64,000 nucleotides of DNA from Methylobacterium sp. Leaf465 (GCF_001424705.1 NZ_LMRA01000005.1:22955-86954), one strand, 5' to 3'. Counted from the stretch's first letter, positions 46,075 to 55,420 are shown. Notes: a model not told the origin generated them from the letters alone. Translations and numbers: made by a program.

Positions 46075-48186
46075 GTGGCCGTATTGAGGACAGGCCTCGG
46101 CCTGCAAGCCGCCGTCACGGCGCTCTTCGCCCTCGCGCTCCTGGTTTCACCCGGCGTATCCGCACCGCTCTACGTCAGTCTCAGCGGCCTTGCCATGGCA
46201 GGCATCCTGCTCGCATCGGGGCGCCTCTCGTCATACCTAAAGGTCTTCGTCTCGGTCTACGGCGTCGGCTACCTGTTCCTGGCCGGAGCCAAGCAACTGG
46301 CGGTCATGGGTTTCCTGCCCCCGACGCTCGCCGCCCTCCTGCCGCCGAGCTTCGCCGCAACCGGGGCCGTGGTGTTCGCCGGCATCGTCTTGGCGATCTC
46401 GTACCTCGAGCCGATCCGGGCGATCACGCTGATCGCGGATCCCTATTTCGCCACCACCGACAAGCCGACACGGGAGATCGGACCCTTCCGCCTGTTCGGC
46501 AGCACGGAGGGGAAGGTTGGCCAGCGCCTCGTCGCCCTGTCGATCTTCATCACCTTCGCACAGGTCGCCCTGCAGCTGCGGCTGAACTTCTGGTTCCGCG
46601 ACCTGTTCAACGCCCTCCAGGAATACAACGCCGACGCCTTCTGGTACCAGTTGGTCTGGGTGTTCACGCCGCTCGCCACCATCTGGGTCGTGGTCGGCAT
46701 GTTCGACACCTTCGTGGATGCTACGCTTCACATCCGCTGGCGCACCTGGCTGACCCGCAGCTTCTACGGTCGCTGGCTGGATGCCGGGACGCATTACCGG
46801 GTCCCTTTCACCGGGGAGAGTGCGGACAACCCGGATCAGCGCATCCAGAGCGACATCAACCTCTTCATCTCCCAGACCACCACGCTGTCCATCCGGCTCC
46901 TGTCTCAGGCGGCGACCCTGGTGTCCTTCATGGTCATCCTGTGGGGCCTGTCGCGCGACTTCGTGCTGCCCTTCACCGATACGGTGGTGCCGGGCTTCCT
47001 CGTCTGGCTGGTGGTCGGTTACGCGGTAGTCGGAACCTGGCTGACGCACGTCATCGGACGCCCCCTCATCGGCCTCGACTTCCGCCAGGAGAAGGTGGAG
47101 GCGGATTTCCGCTTTTCCCTGGCCCGGACCCGCATCTACGGCGAGCAGATCGCCCTCCTGCGCGGCGAGCGTGCCGAAACGGTGCGCCTGGGTAGCCTGT
47201 TCCACGCGATCGTCGACAACTACCTCGACATCATCGTCCGGCGGATCAAGCTCGGCAGCTTCACGCTGTCCTACAGCCAGATCAGCGTGGTGTTTCCCTA
47301 CATCCTCGCCGCGCCATCCTACTTCCTGAAGAAGATCACCCTAGGGCAGTTCCAACAGACCGGCGATGCCTTCAGCAGCGTGCAGTCTTCGCTGTCGTTC
47401 TTCATCAATTCCTACGTCACCATCGCGGCCTATCGCGCCAACACCAACCGCCTCTCCTCGTTCCGGCAGGCGATGACCAAGGCGGAGGCGATCGGAGGGA
47501 CCGGCGAAGGCCTGTTCCAGGGCAACGACACCAAGGGCGACGTCACGGCTTCGAAGCTCAGCCTCGGCCTGCCGGACGGACGGGAGATCGTGGCCGCGGA
47601 CGCTTTGACCATCACCAAGGGCAGCGCCACGCTTCTCACGGGTCCCTCAGGTTCCGGCAAGTCGACCCTGTTCCGTGCCATCGCGGGCATCTGGCCCTTC
47701 GCCAAGGGCCGGATCGACCTGCCCAAGGGACAGTCGGCCCTGGTCCTGCCGCAACGACCCTACATCCCCCTGGGGACCCTGCGCGGCGCCGTCGTCTACC
47801 CGAACACCACGGACATGTTCCCGGACGAGGCGATCCGCGACGCCCTTGTGGCTGCCCAGTTGCCGGCACTCGTCGACCGTCTCGACGAGGTCGATGCCTG
47901 GGATCAGCGCCTCTCCGGCGGCGAGCAGCAGCGGCTGGCGGTGGCCCGCGCTGTCCTTGCCAAGCCCGACTGGCTGTTTCTCGACGAATCAACCGCCGCC
48001 CTGGACGAGCCGAGCGAGGCTGCGATCTACCGGATGCTGCGCGAGCGCCTGCCCGGCACCACCATCGTCTCCATCGGCCATCGGTCGACCCTGCACGCCC
48101 TGCACGAACGCCGCCTCGACATGCAGCCTGCCAATGATGGCCGGTTCGTGCCCCGCGACGTGCCATCGCCCGTCGCCGCCGAGTAA
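46075..48186 (+). CDS. SbmA/YddA-type ABC transporter (fused permease-ATPase)
   Basis: A 703-residue exporter-type protein with four hydrophobic N-terminal segments (residues 1-120), a SbmA/BacA-like membrane domain (TEGKVGQRLVALSIFITFAQV onward, RWRTWLTRSFYGRWLD, NPDQRI) and a C-terminal ATPase. Walker A is TGPSGSGKST near residue 525, the signature LSGGEQQRL and Walker B WLFLDEST. The group includes transporters linked to peptides or vitamin B12. The GTG start at 46075 has GAGGGGAG eight bases upstream. It is convergent with lrgB. Confidence 0.9.
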   Translation: MAVLRTGLGLQAAVTALFALALLVSPGVSAPLYVSLSGLAMAGILLASGRLSSYLKVFVSVYGVGYLFLAGAKQLAVMGFLPPTLAALLPPSFAATGAVVFAGIVLAISYLEPIRAITLIADPYFATTDKPTREIGPFRLFGSTEGKVGQRLVALSIFITFAQVALQLRLNFWFRDLFNALQEYNADAFWYQLVWVFTPLATIWVVVGMFDTFVDATLHIRWRTWLTRSFYGRWLDAGTHYRVPFTGESADNPDQRIQSDINLFISQTTTLSIRLLSQAATLVSFMVILWGLSRDFVLPFTDTVVPGFLVWLVVGYAVVGTWLTHVIGRPLIGLDFRQEKVEADFRFSLARTRIYGEQIALLRGERAETVRLGSLFHAIVDNYLDIIVRRIKLGSFTLSYSQISVVFPYILAAPSYFLKKITLGQFQQTGDAFSSVQSSLSFFINSYVTIAAYRANTNRLSSFRQAMTKAEAIGGTGEGLFQGNDTKGDVTASKLSLGLPDGREIVAADALTITKGSATLLTGPSGSGKSTLFRAIAGIWPFAKGRIDLPKGQSALVLPQRPYIPLGTLRGAVVYPNTTDMFPDEAIRDALVAAQLPALVDRLDEVDAWDQRLSGGEQQRLAVARAVLAKPDWLFLDESTAALDEPSEAAIYRMLRERLPGTTIVSIGHRSTLHALHERRLDMQPANDGRFVPRDVPSPVAAE

Positions 48187-48189
48187 GGT

Positions 48190-48906
48190 TCAGCGCAGGA
48201 ACGTCACCGCGATGGGTGCCAGGATCGCGGTGAGGAACGCGTTGAACCCAAGGGCGATGCCCGCGAAGGCGCCCGCCACCTCGTTCACCTGGAAGGCGCG
48301 TGCGGTGCCCACGCCGTGGGCGGCGAGACCGGCCGCGAAGCCGCGGGCCCGCATGTCCCGGATGCGCAGGACGTTCATCAGCGGTGTGACGAGGATGCCG
48401 CCGGTCATACCGGTGAGCATGACGATGACGGCGGCGAGCGTCGGGTCTCCGCCCAGTGTCTGAGCGATGCCCATCGCGACGCCGGTTGTCACGGATTTCG
48501 GCGCCAGTGAGACGATGACGTCACGGGGAATACCGAAAGCTTGGCCCAACAGCAAGGCCGAGCTCAGCGCGACCACAGAACCAACAACGAGGGCTGCCAG
48601 CATCGGCGCGAGAGAGCGCAGCACCGTGGCACGATACTCATAGAGGGGGATCGCCAGTGCCACGGTGGCCGGCCCCAGCAGAAAATGCACGAACTGGGCG
48701 CCCTCGAAATAGGTGGCGTAGGGCGTCTTCGTGAGCTCCAAGACGGCAGCGGTGAGCGCGATGGCGATGAGGACTGGGTTCGCGAGCGGATGGCGGCGGG
48801 TCGCCAGAGCAATCCGGTCGGCCATCACGTAAGCGAGCAGCGTCACGGTCAGCCACAGAAGCGGCGTCCGCGAGAGATAGACCCAAACGGCGAAGTCGCC
48901 GGTCAC
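48190..48906 (-). CDS. LrgB/CidB-family membrane protein
   Basis: A 238-residue polytopic protein of the LrgB family, with PLLWLTVTLLAYVMADRIA, GPATVALAIPLYEYRATV and the conserved SLAPKSVTTGVAMGIAQTLGG. LrgAB/CidAB proteins are linked to cell-wall hydrolase control and to pyruvate or glycolate transport. The GTG start at 48906 overlaps the lrgA stop. Because glycolate oxidase genes lie in the same window, a glycolate-export link (PlgG-like) is possible but speculative. Confidence 0.9.
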   Translation of the reverse strand: MTGDFAVWVYLSRTPLLWLTVTLLAYVMADRIALATRRHPLANPVLIAIALTAAVLELTKTPYATYFEGAQFVHFLLGPATVALAIPLYEYRATVLRSLAPMLAALVVGSVVALSSALLLGQAFGIPRDVIVSLAPKSVTTGVAMGIAQTLGGDPTLAAVIVMLTGMTGGILVTPLMNVLRIRDMRARGFAAGLAAHGVGTARAFQVNEVAGAFAGIALGFNAFLTAILAPIAVTFLR

Positions 48907-49301
48907 GGCCGCGCCTTCGGCTTGGCGAGCCAGCGCGAGACTGCGACGAACGTCAAGGCCGTGGCGGCCAGAGTGGTGACTGTCGAGACCACGACCACCA
49001 CCGCCAACGCGATGCCGTGCACCGCCAGAACGTCGAGGCGGCCGACGATACCGGCTCCGGCCGGCACGAACATCAGCGACAGATTGGCGAGAAGCCCTTT
49101 GCCGGTACTTTCCAGGCGGCCGTCCACCAGGGGGGGCGCCAACATTCGGGGGGCCAGGTGGGTGGCTCGATCCCGCATAACCAGGAATAGCAGCAGCAAC
49201 GCCATGCCGATCAGGGGTCCGGGCACAGGCAGGTGGCTCGACCGCGCCAGCGCCTCGCCGATGAGCTGTACCAGGAGGATCAGAGTGAGGCTGAGAATCA
49301 T
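48903..49301 (-). CDS. CidA/LrgA-family holin-like protein
   Basis: A 132-residue membrane protein with four helices. It carries the CidA/LrgA core LLVQLIGEALARSSHLPVPGPLIGMALLLL and LSLMFVPAGAGIV. It is the usual partner of LrgB, with overlapping stop/start codons. Start ATG at 49301, 13 bases after the terB stop, so terB-lrgA-lrgB form one minus-strand operon. Confidence 0.9.
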   Translation of the reverse strand: MILSLTLILLVQLIGEALARSSHLPVPGPLIGMALLLLFLVMRDRATHLAPRMLAPPLVDGRLESTGKGLLANLSLMFVPAGAGIVGRLDVLAVHGIALAVVVVVSTVTTLAATALTFVAVSRWLAKPKARP

Positions 49302-49314
49302 CGTGGCAGCGCGC

Positions 49315-49788
49315 TCAACTGAGCGAGACCTGCCCTTCCGCGGCACTGCGCCGGGCCTCACCGATGGCAGCCTCATCGAGGCCGAGAAGGCCGCCGAGAC
49401 GCCAGACCAGGGCCTCCTCAAACTCGTGAACGCTGCCGTCCGCTCCGGCCACAGACCAAGCCATGGCAAGGAGGCGGGCCCGCCGATCCGGCCCGACCTC
49501 GTGCCCAATCATCTCGACGAGTTGTGCCATGTCGCGGGTCTGGGCGTCGAACGCGGCGGCCCGCGCGATTAGCGCCTCAGCCTCCGCCCTGGTCTCTGTG
49601 AACCGGCCCTCGACCAGACGGCCGAGGCGCTCGGTCTCTTCGGGGGCGAGGATACCGTCGGCCCGCGCCACATGCACGAGGAGCGCGATCGCTGCCAAGC
49701 GCTCATCGGCCTCCTCAGCCGCCGTGGCATGGCTTCCGAGACCGAAGGATTCGGCGGCATAGGCGCGGAGTCGGGCAATCAGGGACAT
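49315..49788 (-). CDS. TerB-family protein
   Basis: A 157-residue, mostly helical protein with the TerB fold: two similar halves containing acidic ADG motifs (LVHVARADGILAPEETERLG near residue 37 and MAWSVAGADGSVHEFEE near residue 112) that can bind metal. TerB-like proteins are linked to tellurite and membrane-stress responses, but stand-alone copies have no defined role. Probably co-transcribed with lrgA-lrgB. Confidence 0.88.
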   Translation of the reverse strand: MSLIARLRAYAAESFGLGSHATAAEEADERLAAIALLVHVARADGILAPEETERLGRLVEGRFTETRAEAEALIARAAAFDAQTRDMAQLVEMIGHEVGPDRRARLLAMAWSVAGADGSVHEFEEALVWRLGGLLGLDEAAIGEARRSAAEGQVSLS

Positions 49789-50013
49789 GGAGATCCTCGG
49801 AACGCCGCGAATCCTTCGAGGTCGACCACCGGGCCGTCAAGCAACCGGCGGTGTCGCCGTCACGATGCCCCGGCACCGTGGCCGTGCTGCACCGCTTTTC
49901 GCCGCGCATTCCACCGCCCACAATGCCGGTCAAAGCTTGCCATTCCACGCCACGACCGATATGACCCTCCCCCGAACGGTCCCGTTGGACATCAGCGTCC
50001 GATCAGGAACCGC

Positions 50014-50086
50014 GCCGCAATAGCTCAGCTGGTAGAGCACCTCATTCGTAATGAGGGGGTCGGGGGTTCGAATCCCTCTTGCGGCA
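50014..50086 (+). tRNA. tRNA-Thr (anticodon CGT)
   Basis: Acceptor arm GCCGCAA/TTGCGGC, D-arm GCTCAGCTGGTAGAGC, anticodon stem CTCAT/ATGAG with loop TTCGTAA (anticodon CGT), T-arm GGGGGTTCGAATCCCTC, discriminator A. The CCA at 50087-50089 is encoded. Confidence 0.97.
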
Positions 50087-50089
50087 CCA

Positions 50090-50486
50090 CTTCCTCCTTT
50101 CGCAGCACCACAATCATGCCGGTCGGTCGATCGGCATCGCGAAGTCTCGGCTCGCAGCGTGCCTCGAAAAGCGCATCGGCAAGGGAAGGCCCCTCTCGGT
50201 CACGACGCGATCGACCCGAAACCGAACCACCGCGCCGAGCGATCCTCGTCCGGAGGTCGACGGGATCGTCTGCGCGGCAGCGGGGCTGTCTTGCGGTCTG
50301 GAGGTCCGGTTGGCCCGTCTTCGCAGCGCCGGAGCGTTCGCGAACGGCAGCAATTAGACCGATACCCGTGCTGACGTAGCCAATCCGGCCGAGTGATTCC
50401 AGAACCTCGCGGTCGGACAGACGTCCAGCCGGTCCACCAACCGATCCAACCGCCTCGGACAAGGCACTTCGCGGGATCCCCGACGG
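50090..50486. other. Gene-free region between tRNA-Thr and msrA
   Basis: About 397 bases with no supported gene and no visible attachment-site duplication of the tRNA 3' end. Open frames here are antisense tRNA or GC-rich chance frames. Confidence 0.4.
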
Positions 50487-51005
50487 TCAGGCATTCTGCG
50501 AAGCGGGCGTCCTCACAGGAAGCCGCCAATTCGGGCGGATGAAGTGACACGTATAGCCGTCGGGGCGGCGCTCGAGGTAATCCTGGTGCTCAGACTCGGC
50601 CTCCCAGAAAGGCCCGACGGGAGCCAGTTCGGTAACGACCTTCCCGGGCCAGAGACCCGATGCATCGACATCGGCGATGGTCTCCGCGGCGACCCGGCGT
50701 TGGGCGTCATCGGTGTAATAGATCGCCGAGCGATAGCTCAGGCCACGATCGTTTCCCTGCCGATTCGGGGTTGTCGGATCGTGGATCTGAAAGAAAAATT
50801 CCAGCACCCGGCGAAAGCTCGTCCGCTCGGGATCGAAGATGATCTCGATCGCCTCTGCATGTGTACCGTGGTTCGGGTAGGTCGCATTCGGAACATCGCC
50901 CCCCGTATAGCCGACACGGGTCGACACGACGCCCTCCTGCCGCCGGATCAGGTCCTGCATCCCCCAGAAGCATCCTCCTGCGAGGACTGCGCGTTCATGG
51001 CTCAT
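50487..51005 (-). CDS. msrA: Peptide-methionine (S)-S-oxide reductase MsrA
   Basis: A 172-residue repair enzyme reducing methionine sulfoxide in proteins. The catalytic Cys is in AGGCFWGMQ near residue 12; other signature pieces are [39 protein letters not shown] and [10 protein letters not shown]. Length is normal. The frame stays open upstream to 51572 without family-like sequence, so the ATG at 51005 is the start. No msrB next to it. Confidence 0.95.
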   Translation of the reverse strand: MSHERAVLAGGCFWGMQDLIRRQEGVVSTRVGYTGGDVPNATYPNHGTHAEAIEIIFDPERTSFRRVLEFFFQIHDPTTPNRQGNDRGLSYRSAIYYTDDAQRRVAAETIADVDASGLWPGKVVTELAPVGPFWEAESEHQDYLERRPDGYTCHFIRPNWRLPVRTPASQNA

Positions 51006-51743
51006 GGTTGCCTCTCTCCCGGATCGACGCCTGACGTCGCTGGCGAATAGATAGGGTGCCGCAGCGCCTTTTGCCGCCGTTCGATGATGTCGCGGGACAC
51101 CGTCGCGATGAGTTTGTGGCCTGCCGCCGCGTCGCGCGGTGCGGCGGGTAGGTGCAGTCAGGGTGTTTCGATATCCCCTACACCGATGTGCGGGGTGACC
51201 GAGACGTCCCCCCAGAGGTACGGCCGGACTGCCAGACCGGGAAGCTGTCCTGCTCGGCATTGTCCTCCGGTGCAAAGGGGGTTGGCGGCCATACCCGCTG
51301 GAGACGCGGGTGATGTCGCCGCCGGGGGGTTGATGTCCACAGGGTACCGCGTCGGCAGCGACGCCCGCCAAATGCCTTAACGCACCGCGTAACCGTAGGC
51401 GAAGCAACGGCTTCGACGCGCATAACAAGTGCAGCCAAAACGAAGCAACACGCAGATCCGTAGCGCCGTCCAACCGGGTTTGCATGGTCTCCATCAAGTT
51501 GCGGCTAGATGCGGCTTGTAACGCGATGTCGAACCGGCATCTCACAACCGGAAAAACCGTGCCGTTCGGCACGTTGCCAGCGCTTGATCATTGGCATGTC
51601 GGAAGCGAGAACGGCGTAGAAGCCCGGATCGGTCCGCAACCACAGGAAGGGACCATGCGGCGGACGAATTCCCGCTCGGTCGGCTGATGGTCTAATCTGC
51701 CTGAAGAACCGTCGCAACGAGAGGTGACCGGGGACTGCATGAC
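51006..51743. other. Long gene-free region upstream of msrA
   Basis: About 738 bases without a supported gene, the longest such stretch in the window. The part from 51380 to 51730 is less GC-rich than its surroundings. Short open frames occur on both strands but none has recognisable sequence. It may hold decayed genes. Confidence 0.4.
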
Positions 51744-52178
51744 GTGCCCTTCGTGAGTATCACGCGCTTGAGAATCCGCTCGGTTCGGTTCCTGCCGGGC
51801 TTTGCCGTCCACGCCCTCCGCACGCAGAGACAGGCGCGGAAGGCGGCCGGGTTCCGGGCGGGATCAATCCTGGCCGATCATGCCTGGACCTTCTGGACCA
51901 TGACGGTGTGGGACGACGAGGCTGCCATGCGCCGTTACATGATGGCCGGCCCGCATCGGCAGGCGATGCCGAAGCTGATCCATTGGTGTGACGAAGCTTC
52001 CTTGGCCCACTGGACGCAGCCCGGGGCCGGCCCACCATCCTGGGCCGAAGCGGATCAGCGGATGCGCGCGGACGGACGCCCGTCCCAGGTGCGGCACCCC
52101 AGTCCGCATCACGCAACTCTGGACTATCGTCCACCGCGCCTGACGCGGAGCGGGCCGATCAAACTTTCGGCACCGTGA
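51744..52178 (+). CDS. DUF3291 / ABM-like domain protein
   Basis: A 144-residue protein with the dimeric alpha-beta barrel look of DUF3291 proteins: VSITRLRIRSVRFLPGF, a central WTFWTMTVWDDEAAMRRYMMAGPHRQAMPKL region and a conserved ADQRMRADGRPSQVRHPSPHH tail. No heme or catalytic residues can be assigned. The start is a GTG at 51744 with GAGGTG upstream. Confidence 0.82.
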   Translation: MPFVSITRLRIRSVRFLPGFAVHALRTQRQARKAAGFRAGSILADHAWTFWTMTVWDDEAAMRRYMMAGPHRQAMPKLIHWCDEASLAHWTQPGAGPPSWAEADQRMRADGRPSQVRHPSPHHATLDYRPPRLTRSGPIKLSAP

Positions 52179-52432
52179 GGGACAGGCCCGCAAGCCGCCG
52201 TGGATGCAACCGCAACCGGCCACGTCGCATTGGGCGTGTTTCGGCGCACATCCGCGCGGGCGATCCGGGCGCATCACACCTGCGGCCGCCTTCGCCCCCT
52301 CGGCGGCCAGAACCAGCGGCGCAGCGGCCTCAAGGCCCTGCGCCGTTTGTGTTTCATCGGCGCCGCGGGGTGGATGGCCCGGCGGGCCGGACCGGTCGAA
52401 CGTTCTGACGGCAGCGTGCTGGAGTACCCACG

Positions 52433-52813
52433 ATGAGACTGCGCTCGGTCGTCGGATGGATCAGCGTTGGCGCGACGCTCTTGGGCGGCGCGGGGCTTGA
52501 GGCACGGGAGCGCCCCTCGTCGGAGGTGACGGGCTGGGTGTCGGCGGTCCTCGCGAAGATCGATATGGTCGAGCGGGGCCCAGCCCCCGCCGGGCGCAAG
52601 CGCGGGCGCCGAACGGTGGGGGTGCGGGTCCAGATCGCGGCCGACGGCTTCGTCAATCGGGTGGAGGTCGAGCGGAGTTCCGGCGTGCCGGATCTCGATG
52701 AACGGGCACGGAGCCGGGTCCGGGCAGCCGGGCCGTTCGGCCCACCGCCTGCGCCGCTTCTGACCCCGGCCGGCACCACGGAACTCAGCTTCCCGCTCCA
52801 GGTGCAGCGGTGA
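52433..52813 (+). CDS. TonB C-terminal-domain protein
   Basis: A 126-residue exported protein: short signal (VVGWISVGATLLGGAGLEA) and a TonB C-terminal-like domain with VGVRVQIAADGFVNRVEVERSSGVPDLDERA and a PFGPPPAPLL-type proline stretch. It lacks the long periplasm-spanning Pro-rich linker of true TonB, so it may be a stand-alone domain rather than an energy transducer. Start ATG at 52433. Confidence 0.8.
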   Translation: MRLRSVVGWISVGATLLGGAGLEARERPSSEVTGWVSAVLAKIDMVERGPAPAGRKRGRRTVGVRVQIAADGFVNRVEVERSSGVPDLDERARSRVRAAGPFGPPPAPLLTPAGTTELSFPLQVQR

Positions 52814-52815
52814 GA

Positions 52816-53109
52816 TTACAGGCGTGCGGCGCGGTCCGGCGCCGGACCGGACAGGACCGCCGCGAGGGAGGCATCGACTTGCCCGACGGGGTAGGTTGGC
52901 CTTGGATGGACGCCGATCAGCAGGGTCCGTTGCGTCCGCATGATCTTGAGGAGGCGCTCGGTCCGGCGCAATGCGTCCTGCGCGTCGGTCGGATCCTGCT
53001 CCTCGGCAAGGAGAACGGCGATCCGGATCATCTGGTCGACCCGGCGCTCCTCGGCCGTGGCGATGATCCGCTCCAGGGCCGCCAGCCCCTCCTCCAACGC
53101 CGCTCTCAT
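52816..53109 (-). CDS. Small helical hypothetical protein
   Basis: A 97-residue protein, mainly two amphipathic helices (MRAALEEGLAALERIIATAEE, then DAQDALRRTERLLKIMRTQR). No family recognised. A GTG- or ATG-type upstream start at 53151 would add 14 residues. It is convergent with the TonB-domain gene, with the stops nearly touching, and lies downstream of arsB on the same strand (gap about 113 bases). Confidence 0.55.
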   Translation of the reverse strand: MRAALEEGLAALERIIATAEERRVDQMIRIAVLLAEEQDPTDAQDALRRTERLLKIMRTQRTLLIGVHPRPTYPVGQVDASLAAVLSGPAPDRAARL

Positions 53110-53222
53110 GGGACCCCCTCGGAGCCTCGGTGAGCGGACAGGGTCCGGCATCGGGCCGGAGCGCGCATTCACGATTGTTGGTCGCCGAGCGATTTCGCGC
53201 CGCGGCGCAGGCCGCGGGCGGC

Positions 53223-54518
53223 TCACGGCGTCCCGAGATGCGGGAGCCAGAGGGCCAGGGCGAGGAGGCTCGCCAGCAGGACCGGCGGCGTGATGAGGAG
53301 GCCAACCCGCATGTACTGGCCCCAGGTGATGCGGTGGCCCTTGGCGTCGAGGACGTGCAGCCACAGCAGGGTCGCGAGACTGCCGATCGGCGTGAATTTC
53401 GGGCCGAGATCGCAGCCTATGACGTTGGCGTAGATCATCAAATCGCGGGTCAGGGGCGACAGGTCGGGGGCCTGCTGGATCGCCAGCGCCCCCACCAGGA
53501 CGCTCGGCATGTTGTTCATCACGGAGGACAGCAGGGCGGCGGCGACGCCCGTGCCGAGGGTGGCGACCACCGGGCCCGCCTGGGCGAGCCGGACCAGGCC
53601 CTGGGCGAGGAGTTCGGTGAGGCCGGCATTCTTCAGGCCGTAGACCACGAGGTACATGCCGAGGCTGAACAGCACGATCTGCCAAGGGGCCCCGGCGAGG
53701 ACCTTCCGCAGGGGAATCACGCCGCTGCGATTCGCGAGGGCGAGCAGAAGGAGCGCGCCGGCACCGGTGACGGCGGAGACCGGGACGCCGAACGGGGCGG
53801 TGACGAAGTAGGCGCCGAGGAGCACGGCGAGAAGCGGGAAGGCCGCCCGGAACACGCGGGCGTCGCGGATGGCGGAGGCCGGCGGGTCCAGACGGTATAC
53901 CGCGTAGGTCGTGTCGAGGTCGCGCCGGTAGAACAGCCACAGCACCGCGAGGGTCGCGGCCAGGGACACGAGGTTCACCGGCCCCATCACGGCGGCGTAG
54001 CGGCCGAAGGAAATGCCGAAGACATTCGCCGAAACGATGTTGACGAGATTCGAGATGACCAGCGGCAGGCTGGTCGAATCGGCGACGAACCCGCAGCCGA
54101 CGATGAAGGCCATCGCGGCCGCCGGCGGGAAATCCAGCCGGAGCAGGATCGCCAGCACGATCGGGGTGAGCAGCAGGGCGGCCCCGTCATTGGCGAAGAC
54201 CGCCGCGATGGCGGCGCCGAGCAGGATCACCAGGGGGAACAGCCGGCGACCGCGACCGCCGCCCCAGCGGGCGACGTGCAGGGCGGCCCATTGGAAGAAG
54301 CCCGCCGCGTCGAGGAGGAGGGAGATCACGATCAGCGCCACGAAGGTGAAGGTGGCGTCCCAGACGATGTGCCAGACCACCGGGATGTCGCCGGGCTGGA
54401 TCACGCCGGTGGCCAGGGCGACGGCGGCCCCCGCGAGGGCGCTCCATCCGATCCCGAGCCCTCGCGGCTGGACGATGACGAGGACCAGGGTGACGACGAA
54501 GATGGCGAGGGCGAGCAT
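53223..54518 (-). CDS. arsB: ArsB-family arsenite efflux permease
   Basis: A 431-residue membrane protein with about twelve helices, of the ArsB/NhaD ion-transporter superfamily. Signature pieces are [16 protein letters not shown] near residue 110, [15 protein letters not shown] near residue 330 and [19 protein letters not shown]. It exports arsenite or antimonite. It is last in the arsR-arsC-arsB run; the 129 bases before it contain an 18-nt tandem repeat. Start ATG at 54518. Confidence 0.94.
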   Translation of the reverse strand: MLALAIFVVTLVLVIVQPRGLGIGWSALAGAAVALATGVIQPGDIPVVWHIVWDATFTFVALIVISLLLDAAGFFQWAALHVARWGGGRGRRLFPLVILLGAAIAAVFANDGAALLLTPIVLAILLRLDFPPAAAMAFIVGCGFVADSTSLPLVISNLVNIVSANVFGISFGRYAAVMGPVNLVSLAATLAVLWLFYRRDLDTTYAVYRLDPPASAIRDARVFRAAFPLLAVLLGAYFVTAPFGVPVSAVTGAGALLLLALANRSGVIPLRKVLAGAPWQIVLFSLGMYLVVYGLKNAGLTELLAQGLVRLAQAGPVVATLGTGVAAALLSSVMNNMPSVLVGALAIQQAPDLSPLTRDLMIYANVIGCDLGPKFTPIGSLATLLWLHVLDAKGHRITWGQYMRVGLLITPPVLLASLLALALWLPHLGTP

Positions 54519-54552
54519 CGGCGTTTCTTGTTGGTGTCGCGACGAAATCTTG

Positions 54553-54642
54553 CGAGTTCTTTCACCCGGGCGAGTTCTTTCAGCCGGGCGAGTTCTTTCA
54601 CCGGGGCGAAGTCTTGCTCCCCGGCGAGGTCTTGCTCCCGAG
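54553..54642. repeat. Five-copy 18-nt tandem repeat between arsC and arsB
   Basis: Five head-to-tail 18-base units (plus-strand CGAGTTCTTTCACCCGGG and variants; the first three nearly identical, the last two CGARGTCTTGCTCC type). They lie between the arsC stop and arsB start. As 18 is a multiple of three, the minus strand can be read as a repeated [12 protein letters not shown] helix, but no start or stop supports translation. Confidence 0.9.
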
Positions 54643-54647
54643 CGGGA

Positions 54648-55073
54648 TCAGAGGCTCGTGGCCGGCCGCCCCTGGGCATCGACGACGGGGGCGCCATCCT
54701 CCTTGGCGAAGGCCCCCCGCTGCGGCGGAAGCAGGGCGAGCACGGTCTCGGAGGGTCGGCACAGGGCGACGCCCAGGGGGCTCACCACCAGGGGCCGGTT
54801 GAGGAGGATCGGGTGCGCCGCGATGGCGTCGAGGAGTTGGTCGTCGCTGAGGGTCGGGTCGTCGAGGCCGAGTTCGGCATAGGGCGTCCCCTTCTCGCGC
54901 AGGAGATCGCGGAGGGTGAGGCCCGCCCGCTCCGCGAGGCGGCGCAGCAGCGCGCCGGTCGGGGGCGATTTGAGGTACTCGACGACGTGCGGCTCGAGGC
55001 CGGCGTTGCGGATGAGGCCGAGGGTGTTGCGGGACGTGCCGCAGGCCGGGTTGTGGTAGATGACGACGTCCAT
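54648..55073 (-). CDS. arsC: Arsenate reductase ArsC (glutaredoxin type)
   Basis: A 141-residue reductase of the E. coli ArsC type, using glutathione/glutaredoxin. The catalytic Cys is in YHNPACGTSRNTL near residue 11; Arg residues for arsenate binding lie in LLREKGTPYAE and ILLNRPLVV. The ATG at 55073 overlaps the arsR stop (ATGA), so the genes are translationally coupled. It turns arsenate to arsenite for export by ArsB. Confidence 0.95.
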   Translation of the reverse strand: MDVVIYHNPACGTSRNTLGLIRNAGLEPHVVEYLKSPPTGALLRRLAERAGLTLRDLLREKGTPYAELGLDDPTLSDDQLLDAIAAHPILLNRPLVVSPLGVALCRPSETVLALLPPQRGAFAKEDGAPVVDAQGRPATSL

Positions 55074-55420
55074 CAGGCGGGCTCCGGGCAGCAGGTCGAG
55101 AGGGCGGCGACGGCGGGGGCGCAGACCTCGGGGCGGCCCTGACAGCAATCGCGCATCAGGAACTGGATCAGCGCCGACAAGTCCGGGTAGGCGGCGCGGT
55201 AGCGGATCGATCGGCCTTCGCGCTGCGCGGTGACGAGGCCGGCGCGGCTCAGTTCCTTGAGGTGGAACGACAGGTTGGTCGCAGAGACCCCGACCGCCTC
55301 AGCGAGCAGCCCCGCCGCCAGGCCGTCCGGCCCGGCGGTGACGAGGCGGCGCACGATGCGCAGGCGGTGCTCCTGGCCGAGGGCCGCGAAGGCGGCGACG
55401 GCTTGCCCCTCGTCCATCAT
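55073..55420 (-). CDS. arsR: ArsR-family arsenic-responsive repressor
   Basis: A 115-residue winged-helix repressor (ALGQEHRLRIVRRLV, then the recognition helix in VSATNLSFHLKELSRAGLV and wing REGRSIRYRA). The C-terminal Cys pairs RDCCQGRPEVC and STCCPEPA are likely As(III) ligands, since the usual ELCVCDL site in the DNA-binding helix is missing. It is first in the ars operon and divergent from arsH. A dyad lies in the shared promoter region. Confidence 0.94.
   Translation of the reverse strand: MMDEGQAVAAFAALGQEHRLRIVRRLVTAGPDGLAAGLLAEAVGVSATNLSFHLKELSRAGLVTAQREGRSIRYRAAYPDLSALIQFLMRDCCQGRPEVCAPAVAALSTCCPEPA

Noticed and set aside
50025..50462. Minus-strand open frame of 145 codons across the tRNA gene
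   Set aside because: Its C terminus (EGFEPPTPSLRMRC) is the well-known false translation of an antisense tRNA.
50014..50486. Integrated element at tRNA-Thr
   Set aside because: No integrase, no duplicated tRNA 3' end and no change in gene type next to it.
51158..51340. 60-codon minus-strand frame with two Cys residues
   Set aside because: No ribosome site, no family resemblance and mixed third-position base use; probably chance.
51005..51572. N-terminal extension of msrA
   Set aside because: The frame is open but the extra sequence is Arg/Pro-rich with no MsrA-like features; the family start is at 51005.
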